Source: Luzula sylvatica
Taxonomy: Eukaryota; Streptophyta; Magnoliopsida; Poales; Juncaceae
Length of the DNA stretch: 64,000 bases
NCBI GenBank assembly: GCA_946800325.1
Contig: OX326960.1
Coordinates: 14,718,393-14,782,392, forward strand
Direction of reading: 5' to 3'
Shown: one piece after another, positions 52,189 through 62,351 of the stretch
How the letters are laid out: each line of letters starts with the position of its first letter
Numbering within the stretch: the first letter of the stretch is position 1
The notes under the pieces: model-generated
Told to the model about the DNA's origin: nothing
The model's database searches: none
The model's input: only the letters and a program-made list of their open reading frames with translations
Position numbers and translations under genes: made by a program

Positions 52189-53551
52189 GTAAAAGATACG
52201 ATACAATCGATCTAAAAACACGTTATTTGAACTCCTCGAAGCGTTAAAATCATGTTTTGAATCGAAAAACAAACTTTCTTAGTGTTTGTGAAATTTCGTG
52301 AAAAGTTATGTACTAAAAGATACGATACAAATGATCCAAAAACACGTTATTTGAACTCCTCAAAGCGTTAAAATCTTGTTTTGAATCGAAAAACAAACTT
52401 TCTTAGTGTTTCTGAAATTTGGTGAAAAATTATGTAGTAAAAGATGCGACACAATTGATCTAAAAACACGTTATTTGAACTCCTCAAAGCGTTAAAATCT
52501 TGTTTTCAATCGAAAAACAAACTTTCTTAGTGTTTGTGAAATTTGGTGAACAGTTATGTACTAAAAGATACGATACAAATGATCTAAAACACGTTATGTG
52601 AAATCCTCAAAGCGTTAAAATCTTGTTTTGAATCGAAAAACAAACTTTCTTAGTGTTTGTGAAATTTGGTGAAAAGTTATGTAGTAAAAGATATGATACA
52701 ATTGATCTAAAAACACGTTATTTGAATTCCTCAAAGCGTTAAAATCTTGTTTTGAATCGAAAAACAAACTTTCTTAGTGTTTGTGAAATTTGGTGAAAAG
52801 TTATGTACTAAAAGAAACGATACAAATGATCTGAAAACACGCTATTTGAACTCCTGAAAGCGTTAAAATCTTGTTTTGAATCGAAAAACAAACTTTCTTA
52901 GTGTTTGTGAAATTTGGTGAAAAGTTATGTAGTGAAAGATACGATACAAATGATCTAAAAACATGTTATTTGAACTCCTCAAAGCGTTAAAATCTTGTTT
53001 TGAATCGAAAAACAAAGTTTCTTAGTGTTTGTGAAATTTGGTGAAAAGTTATGTACTAAAAGATACGATACAAATGATCTAAAAACACTTTATTTGAACT
53101 CCTCAAAGCGTTAAAATCTTGTTTTGAATCGAAAAACAAACTTTCTTAGTGTTTGTAAAATTTGGTGAAAAGTTATGTAGTAAAAGATACGATACAATTG
53201 ATCTAAAAACACGTTATTTGTACTCCTCAAAGCGTTAAAATCTTGTTTTGAATCGAAAAATAAACTTTCTTAGTGTTTGTGAAATTTGGTGAAAAGTTAT
53301 GTACTAAAAGATACGATACAAATGATCTGAAAACACGCTATTTGAACTCCTGAAAGCGTTAAAATCTTGTTTTGAATCGAAAAACAAACTTTCTTAGTGT
53401 TTGTGAAATTTGGTGAAAAGTTATGTAGTAAAAGATACGACACAATTGATCTAAAAACACGTTATTTGAACTCCTCAAAGCGTTAAAATCTTGTTTTGAA
53501 TCGAAAAACAAACTTTCTTAGTGTTTGTTAAATTTGGTGAAAAGTTATGTA
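47975..53551. repeat. Right-side duplication, copy 1 (offset 5,825 bp, 45 monomers)
   Basis: The order from b (47,975) to f (53,428-53,551) recurs from 53,800. Shared rare markers are gaaccg (48,170 and 53,995), gtaacag (48,720 and 54,545), acgtaaaac (48,916 and 54,741) and aaaacaagttattttaac (51,721 and 57,546). This copy has one W monomer (51,943) that the second lacks. Confidence 0.85.
51943..52188. repeat. Two adjacent 123-bp monomers
   Basis: The monomers starting at 51,943 and 52,066 are each one base short: a T is missing in tcttgtttgaatcg near 52,009 and a C is missing in aaaatttttttt near 52,127. Since 123 is divisible by 3, these copies keep one minus-strand frame open across them. 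This explains the only 132-codon open frame in the window without invoking a gene. Confidence 0.85.
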
Positions 53552-56500
53552 GTGAAAGATACGATACAAATGATCTAAAAACATGTTATTTGAACTCCTC
53601 AAAGCGTTAAAATCTTGTTTTGAATCGAAAAACAAACTTTCTTTGTGTTTGTGAAATTTGGTGAAAAATTATGTAGTAAAAGATACGATACAATTGATCT
53701 CAAAACACGTTATTTGAACTCCTCAAAGCGTTAAAATCTTGTTTTGAATCGAAAAACAAACTTTCTTAGTGTTTGTTAAATTTGGTGAAAAGTTATGTAG
53801 TGAAAGATACGATACAAATGATCTAAAAACATGTTATTTGAACTCCTCAAAGCGTTAAAATCTTGTTTTGAATCGAAAAACAAAGTTTCTTAGTGTTTGT
53901 GAAATTTGGTGAAAAGTTATGTACTAAAAGATACGATACAAATGATCTAAAAACACTTTATTTGAACTCCTCAAAGCGTTAAAATCTTGTTTTGAACCGA
54001 AAAACAAACTTTCTTAGTGTTTGTGTAATTTGGTGAAAAGTTATGTAGTAAAAGATACGATACAATTGATCTAAAAACACGTTATTTGTACTCCTCAAAG
54101 CGTTAAAATCTTGTTTTGAATCGAAAAACAAACTTTCTTAGTGTTTGTCAAATTTGGTGAAAAGTTATGTACTAAAAGATACGATACAAATGATCTGAAA
54201 ACACGCTATTTGAACTCCTGAAAGCGTTAAAATCTTGTTTTGAATCGAAAAACAAACTTTCTTAGTGTTTGTGAAATTTGGTGAAAAGTTATGTAGTAAA
54301 AGATACGACACAATTGATCTAAAAACACGTTATTTGAACTCCTCAAAGCGTTAAAATCTTGTTTTGAATCGAAAAACAAACTTTCTTTGTGTTTGTGAAA
54401 TTTGGTGAAAAGTTATGTAGTAAAAGATACGATACAATTGATCTAAAAACACGTTATTTGAACTCCTCAAAGCGTTAAAATCTTGATTTGAATTGAAAAA
54501 TAAACTTTCTTAGTGTTTGTGAAATTTGGTGAAAAGTTATGTAGTAACAGATACGATACAATTGATCTAAAAACACGTTATTTGAACTCCTCAAAGCGTT
54601 AAAATCTTGATTTGAATTGAAAAACAAACTTTCTTAGTGTTCGTGAAATTTGGTGAAAAGTTATGTGGTAAAAGATACGATACAAATGATCTAAAAACAC
54701 GTTATTTGAACACCCCAAAGCGTTAAAATCTTGTTTTGAAACGTAAAACAAACTTTCTTAGTGTTTGTGATATTTGGTGAAAAATTATGTAGTAAAAGAT
54801 ACGATACAATTGATCTCAAAACACGTTATTTGAACTCCTAAAAGCGTTAAAATCTTGTTTTGAATCGAAAAACAAAGTTTCTTAGTGTTTGTGAAATTTG
54901 GTGAACAGTTATGTACTAAAAGATACGATACAAATGATCTAAAAACACTTTATTTGAACTCCTCAAAGCGTTAAAATCTTGTTTTGAATCGAAAAACAAA
55001 CTTTCTTAGTGTTTGTGTAATTTGGTGAAAAGTTATGTAGTAAAAGATACGATACAATTGATCTAAAAACACGTTATTTGTACTCCTCAAAGCGTTAAAA
55101 TCTTGTTTTGAATCGAAAAACAAACTTTCTTAGTGTTTGTGAAATTTGGTGAAAAGTTATGTACTAAAAGATACGATACAAATGATCTGAAAACACGCTA
55201 TTTGAACTCCTGAAAGCGTTAAAATCTTGTTTTGAATCGAAAAACAAACTTTCTTAGTGTTTGTGAAATTTGGTGAAAAGTTATGTAGTAAAAGATACGA
55301 CACAATTGATCTAAAAACACGTTATTTGAACTCCTCAAAGCGTTAAAATCTTGTTTTGAATCGAAAAACAAACTTTCTTAGTGTTTGTGAAATTTGGTGA
55401 AAAGTTATGTAGTAAAAGATACGATACAATTGATCTAAAAACACGTTATTTGAACTCCTCAAAGCGTTAAAATCTTGATTTGAATTGAAAAACAAACTTT
55501 CTTAGTGTTCGTGAAATTTGGTGAAAAGTTATGTGGTAAAAGATACGATACAAATGATCTAAAAACACGTTATTTGAACACCCCAAAGCGTTAAAATCTT
55601 GTTTTGAAACGAAAAACAAACTTTCTTAGTGTTTGTGATATTTGGTGAAAAATTATGTAGTAAAAGATACGATACAATTGATCTCAAAACACGTTATTTG
55701 AACTCCTCAAAGCGTTAAAATCTTGTTTTGAATCGAAAAACAAACTTTCTTAGCGTTTGTGAAATTTGGTGAAAAGTTATGTAGTAAAATATACGATACA
55801 ATTGATCTAAAAACACGTTATTTGAACTCCTTAAAGTGTTAAAATCTTGTTTTGATTCGAAATACAAACTTTCTTAGTGTTTGTGAAATTTGGTGAAAAG
55901 TTATGTAGTAAAATATACGATACAATTGATCTAAAAACACGTTATTTGAACTCCTCAAAGCGTTAAAATCTTGTTTTGAATCGAAAAACAAACTTTCTTT
56001 GTGTTTGTGAAATTTGGTGAAAAGCTATGTAGTAAAAGATACGATACAATTGATCTAAAAACACGTTATTTGAACTCCTCGAAGCGTTAAAAACTTGTTT
56101 TGAATCGAAAAACAAACTTTCTTAGTGTTTGTGAAATTTGGTTAAAAGTTATGTAGTAAAAGATACGATACACATAATCAAAAAACATGTTATTTGAACT
56201 CCTCAAAGCGTTAAAATCTTGTTTTGAATCGAAAAACAAACTTTCTTAGTGTTTGTGAAATTTGGTGAAAAGTTATGTAGTAAAAGATACGATACAAATG
56301 ATCTAAAAACACGTTATTTGAACTCCTCAAAGCGTTAAAATCTTGTTTTGAATCGAAAAACAAACTTTCTTAGTGTTTGTGAAATTTGGTGAAAAGTTAT
56401 GTAGCAAAAGATACGATACAATTGATCTAAAAACACGTTATTTGAACTCCTCAAAGCGTTAAAATCTTGTTTTGAATCGAAAAACAAACTTTCTTAGTGT

Positions 56501-57890
56501 TTGTGAAATTTGGTGAAAAGTTATGTACTAAAAGATACGATACAAATGATCTAAAAACACGTTATTTGAACTCCTCAAAGCGTTAAAATCTTGTTTTGAA
56601 TCGAAAAACAAACTTTCTTAGTGTTTGTGAAATTTGGTGAAAAGTTATGTAGCAAAAGATACGATACAATTGATCTAAAAACACGTTATTTGTACTCCTC
56701 AAAGCGTTAAAATCTTGTTTTGAATCGAAAAACAAACTTTCTTAGTGTTTGTGAAATTTGGTGAAAAGTTATGTACTAAAAGATACGATATAAATGATCT
56801 AAAAACACGTTATTTGAACTCCTCAAAGCGTTAAAATCTTGTTTTGAATCGAAAAACAAACTTTCTTAGCGTTTGTGAAATTTGGTGAAAAGTTATGTAG
56901 TAAAAGATACGACACAATTGATCTAAAAACATGTTATTTGAACTCCTCAAAGCGTTAAAATCTTGTTTTGAATCGAAAAACAAACTTTCTTTGTGTTTGT
57001 GAAATTTGGTGAAAAGTTATGTAGTAAAAGATACGATACAATTGATCTAAAAACACGTTATTTGTACTCCTCAAAGCGTTAAAATCTTGTTTTGAATCGA
57101 AAAACAAACTTTCTTAGTGTTTGTGAAATTTGGTGAAAAGTTATGTAGTAAAAGATACGATACAATTGATCTAAAAACACGTTATTTGAACTCCTCAAAG
57201 CGTTAAAATCTTGATTTGAATTGAAAAACAAACTTTCTTAGTGTTTGTGAAATTTGGTGAAAAGTTATGTAGTAAAAGATACGATACAATTGATCTAAAA
57301 ACACGTTATTTGAACTCCTCAAAGCATTAAAATCTTGATTTGAATTGAAAAACAAACTTTCTTAGTGTTCGTGAAATTTGGTGAAAAGTTATGTGGTAAA
57401 AGATACGATACAAATGATCTAAAAACACGTTATTTGAACACCCCAAAGCGTTAAAATCTTGTTTTGAAACGAAAAACAAACTTTCTTAGTGTTTGTGAAA
57501 TTTGGTGAAAAATTATGTAGTAAAAGATACGATACAATTGATCTCAAAACAAGTTATTTTAACTCCTCAAAGCGTTAAAATCTTGTTTTGAATCGAAAAA
57601 CAAACTTTCTTAGTGTTTGTGAAATTTGGTGAAAAGTTATGTCGTAAAATATACGATACAATTGATCTAAAAACACGTTATTTGAACTCCTCAAAGCGTT
57701 AAAATCTTGTTTTGAATCGAAAAACAAACTTTCTTAGTGTTTGTGAAATTTGGTGAAAAGTTATGTTGTAAAAGATACGATACAATTGATCTAAAAACAC
57801 GTTATTTGAACTCCTCAAAGCGTTAAAATTTTTTTTGAATCGAAAAACAAACTTTCTTAGTGTTTTTGAAATTTGTTGAAAAGTTATGTA
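52189..57890. repeat. HOR block 13: 46 monomers
   Basis: Order is A B C E F, a-like, b c d e f, then b and V (53,552-53,799), b c d e f R S' U V, c d e f S' U V, G H I J K L M N O P, an L-like copy, R S U V W T, 5,702 bp. D is absent, with C followed by E at 52,561. T at 57,768 is 123 bp. From 53,800 onward it repeats block 12 from 47,975 onward, with one W monomer fewer. Confidence 0.82.
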
Positions 57891-59253
57891 GTAAAAGATA
57901 CGATACAATCGATCTAAAAACACGTTATTTGAACTCCTCGAAGCGTTAAAATCATGTTTTGAATCGAAAAACAAACTTTCTTAGTGTTTGTGAAATTTCG
58001 TGAAAAGTTATGTACTAAAAGATACGATACAAATGATCCAAAAACACGTTATTTGAACTCCTCAAAGCGTTAAAATCTTGTTTTGAATCGAAAAACAAAC
58101 TTTCTTAGTGTTTCTGAAATTTGGTGAAAAATTATGTAGTAAAAGATGCGACACAATTGATCTAAAAACACGTTATTTGAACTCCTCAAAGCGTTAAAAT
58201 CTTGTTTTCAATCGAAAAACAAACTTTCTTAGTGTTTGTGAAATTTGGTGAACAGTTATGTACTAAAAGATACGATACAAATGATCTAAAACACGTTATG
58301 TGAAATCCTCAAAGCGTTAAAATCTTGTTTTGAATCGAAAAACAAACTTTCTTAGTGTTTGTGAAATTTGGTGAAAAGTTATGTAGTAAAAGATATGATA
58401 CAATTGATCTAAAAACACGTTATTTGAATTCCTCAAAGCGTTAAAATCTTGTTTTGAATCGAAAAACAAACTTTCTTAGTGTTTGTGAAATTTGGTGAAA
58501 AGTTATGTACTAAAAGAAACGATACAAATGATCTGAAAACACGCTATTTGAACTCCTGAAAGCGTTAAAATCTTGTTTTGAATCGAAAAACAAACTTTCT
58601 TAGTGTTTGTGAAATTTGGTGAAAAGTTATGTAGTGAAAGATACGATACAAATGATCTAAAAACATGTTATTTGAACTCCTCAAAGCGTTAAAATCTTGT
58701 TTTGAATCGAAAAACAAAGTTTCTTAGTGTTTGTGAAATTTGGTGAAAAGTTATGTACTAAAAGATACGATACAAATGATCTAAAAACACTTTATTTGAA
58801 CTCCTCAAAGCGTTAAAATCTTGTTTTGAATCGAAAAACAAACTTTCTTAGTGTTTGTGAAATTTGGTGAAAAGTTATGTAGTAAAAGATACGATACAAT
58901 TGATCTAAAAACACGTTATTTGTACTCCTCAAAGCGTTAAAATCTTGTTTTGAATCGAAAAATAAACTTTCTTAGTGTTTGTGAAATTTGGTGAAAAGTT
59001 ATGTACTAAAAGATACGATACAAATGATCTGAAAACACGCTATTTGAACTCCTGAAAGCGTTAAAATCTTGTTTTGAATCGAAAAACAAACTTTCTTAGT
59101 GTTTGTGAAATTTGGTGAAAAGTTATGTAGTAAAAGATACGACACAATTGATCTAAAAACACGTTATTTGAACTCCTCAAAGCGTTAAAATCTTGTTTTG
59201 AATCGAAAAACAAACTTTCTTAGTGTTTGTGAAATTTGGTGAAAAGTTATGTT
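53800..59253. repeat. Right-side duplication, copy 2 (44 monomers)
   Basis: This matches copy 1 at an offset of 5,825 bp until W/T, then at 5,702 bp because one 123-bp monomer is missing. It ends after f at 59,130-59,253, where an L-type monomer follows. A two-monomer insert (b and V, 53,552-53,799) separates the copies. Confidence 0.83.
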
Positions 59254-60492
59254 GCAAAAGATACGATACAATTGATCTAAAAACACGTTATTTGTACTCC
59301 TCAAAGCGTTAAAATCTTGTTTTGAATCGAAAAACAAACTTTCTTAGTGTTTGTGACATTTGGTGAAAAGTTATGTACTAAAAGATACGATACAAATGAT
59401 CTAAAAACACGTTATTTGAACTCCTCAAAGCGTTAAAATCTTGTTTTGAATCGAAAAACAAACTTTCTTAGCGTTTGTGAAATTTGGTGAAAAGTTATGT
59501 AGTAAAAGATACGACACAATTGATCTAAAAATACGTTATTTGAACTCCTCAAAGCGTTAAAATCTTGTTTTGAATCGAAAAACAAACTTTCTTAGTGTTT
59601 GTGAAATTTGGTGAAAAGTTATGTACTAAAAGAAACGATACAAATGATCTGAAAACACGCTATTTGAACTCCTGAAACCGTTAAAATCTTGTTTTGAATC
59701 GAAAAACAAACTTTCTTAGTGTTTGTGAAATTTGGTGAAAAGTTACGTAGTAAAAGATACGATACAATTGATCTAAAAACACGTTATTTGAACTCCTCAA
59801 AGCGTTAAAATCTTGATTTGAATTGAAAAACAAACTTTCTTAGTGTTTGTGAAATTTGGTGAAAAGTTATGTAGTAAAAGATACGATACAATTGATCCAA
59901 AAACACGTTATTTGAACTCCTCAAAGCGTTAAAATCTTGATTTGAATTGAAAAACAAACTTTCTTAGTGTTCGTGAAATTTGGTGAAAAGTTATGTGGTA
60001 AAAGATACGATACAAATGATCTAAAAACACGTTAGTGGAACACCCCAAAGCGTTAAAATCTTGTTTTGAAACGAAAAACAAACTTTCTTAATGTTTGTGA
60101 AATTTGGTGAAAAATTATGTAGTAAAAGATACGATACAATTGATCTCAAAACACGTTATTTGAACTCCTCAAAGCGTTAAAATCTTGTTTTGAATTGAAA
60201 AACAAACTTTCTTAGTGTTTGTGAAATTTGGTGAAAAGTTATGTCGTAAAAGATACGATACAATTGATCTAAAAACACGTTATTTGAACTCCTCAAAGCG
60301 TTAAATCTTGTTTTGAATCGAAAAACAAACTTTCTTAGTGTTTGTGAAATTTGGTGAAAAGTTATGTCATAAAAGATACGATACAATTGATCTAAAAACA
60401 CGTTATTTGAACTCCTCAAAGCATTAAAATCTTTTTTTGAATCGAAAAACAAACTTTCTTAGTGTTGGTGAAATTTGTTGAAAAGTTATGTA
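57891..60492. repeat. HOR block 14: 21 monomers
   Basis: Order is A B C E F, a-like, b c d e f, L, M/O hybrid, P', Q-like, R S' U V W T, 2,602 bp. E (58,263) and W (60,246) are 123 bp. From 59,254 it no longer matches the duplicated neighbour and gains many private changes: gtgacattt, aaatacgtt, ctgaaaccg, aagttacg, gttagtggaac, cttaatg and gttggtg. Confidence 0.8.
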
Positions 60493-62351
60493 GTAAAAGA
60501 TACGATACAATCGATCTAAAAACACGTTATTTGAACTCCTCAAAGCGTTAAAATCATGTTTTGAATCGAAAAACAAACTTTCTTAGTGTTTGTGAAATTT
60601 GGTGAAAAGTTATGTACTAAAAGATACGATACAAATGATCCAAAAACACGTTATTTGAACTCCTCAAAGCGTTAAAATCTTGTTTTGAATCGAAAAACAA
60701 ACTTTCTTAGTGTTTCTGAAATTTGGTGAAAAATTATGTAGTAAAAGATGCGACACAATTGATCTAAAAACACGTTATTTGAACTCCTCAAAGCGTTAAA
60801 ATCTTGTTTTGAATCGAAAAACAAACTTTCTTAGTGTTTGTGAAATTTGGTGAAAAGTAATGTAGTAAAAGATACGACACAAATGATCTAAAAACATGTT
60901 ATTTGAACTCCTCAAAGCGTTAAAATCTTGTTTTGAATCGAAAAACAAACTTTCTTAGTGTTTGTGAAATTTGGTGAAAAGTTATGTACTAAAAGATACG
61001 ATACAAATGATCTAAAACACGTTATGTGAAATCCTCAAAGCGTTAAAATCTTGTTTTGAATCGAAAAACAAACTTTCTTAGTGTTTGTGAAATTTGGTGA
61101 AAAGTTATGTAGTAAAAGATATGATACAATTGATCTAAAAACACGTTATTTGAACTCCTCAAAGCGTTAAAATCTTGTTTTGAATCGAAAAACAAACTTT
61201 CTTAGTGTTTGTGAAATTTGGTGAAAAGTTATGTACTAAAAGAAACGATACAAATGATCTGAAAACACGCTATTTGAACTCCTGAAAGCGTTAAAATCTT
61301 GTTTTGAATCGAAAAACAAACTTTCTTAGTGTTTGTGAAATTTGGTGAAAAGTTATGTAGTGAAAGATATGATACAAATGATCTAAAAACATGTTATTTG
61401 AACTCCTCAAAGCGTTAAAATCTTGTTTTGAATCGAAAAACAAAGTTTCTTAGTGTTAGTGAAATTTGTTGAAAAGTTATGTACTAAAAGATACGATACA
61501 AATGATCTAAAAACACTTTATTTGAACTCCTCAAAGCGTTAAAATCTTGTTTTGAATCGAAAAACAAACTTTCTTAGTGTTTGTGAAATTTGGTGAAAAG
61601 TTATGTAGTAAAAGATACGATACAATTGATCTAAAAACACGTTATTTGTACTCCTCAAAGCGTTAAAATCTTGTTTTGAATCGAAAAACAAACTTTCTTA
61701 GTGTTTGTGAAATTTGGTGAAAAGTTATGTACTAAAAGATACGATACAAATGATCTGAAAACACGCTATTTGAACTCCTGAAAGCGTTAAAATCTTGTTT
61801 TGAATCGAAAAACAAACTTTCTTAGTGTTTGTGAAATTTGGTGAAAAGTTATGTAGTAAAAGATACGACACAATTGATCTAAAAACACGTTATTTGAACT
61901 CCTCAAAGCGTTAAAATCTTGTTTTGAATCGAAAAACAAACTTTCTTAGTGTTTGTGAAATTTGGTGAAAAGTGATGTAGCAAAAGATACGATACAATTG
62001 ATCTATAAACACGTTATTTGTACTCCTCAAAGCGTTAAAATCTTGTTTTGAATCGAAAAACAAACTTTCTTAGCGTTTGTGAAATTTGGTGAAAAGTTAT
62101 GTAGTAAAAGATACGACACAATTGATCTAAAAACACGTTATTTGAACTCCTCAAAGCGTTAAAATCTTGTTTTGAATCGAAAAACAAACTTTCTTAGTGT
62201 TTGTGAAATTTGGTGAAAAGTTATGTTGTAAAAGATACGATACAATTGATCTAAAAACACGTTATTTGAACTCCTCAAAGCGTTAAAATCTTTTTTTGAA
62301 TCGAAAAACAAACTTTCTTAGTGTTTGTGAAATTTGTTGAAAAGTTATGTA
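60493..62351. repeat. HOR block 15: 15 monomers, shortest complete unit
   Basis: Order is A B C D E F, a-like, b c d e f, L (with cttagcg), f, T, 1,859 bp, with E at 60,989. It is the shortest A-to-A distance in the window. C here has gttttgaatcg rather than the usual ttttcaatcg. Private changes include aagtaatg (60,856), gtgttagtg (61,455), aagtgatg and ctataaac near 61,970-62,010. Confidence 0.8.

Noticed and set aside
51874..52272. Minus-strand open frame of 132 codons with a 41-residue repeat
   Set aside because: It is translated satellite. It starts at TTG, has no ribosome-site or promoter context, matches no family I know, and stays open only because two adjacent monomers are 123 bp.
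57699..57974. Minus-strand open frame of 91 codons
   Set aside because: It is the duplicated counterpart of the frame at 51,874, shorter because one monomer is missing. It starts at TTG and is held open by the 123-bp monomer at 57,768. It is not a gene.
60177..60452. Minus-strand open frame of 91 codons
   Set aside because: The same repeat-derived frame is opened by the one-base deletion in gttaaatcttg near 60,304. It starts at TTG and there is no independent sign of coding.
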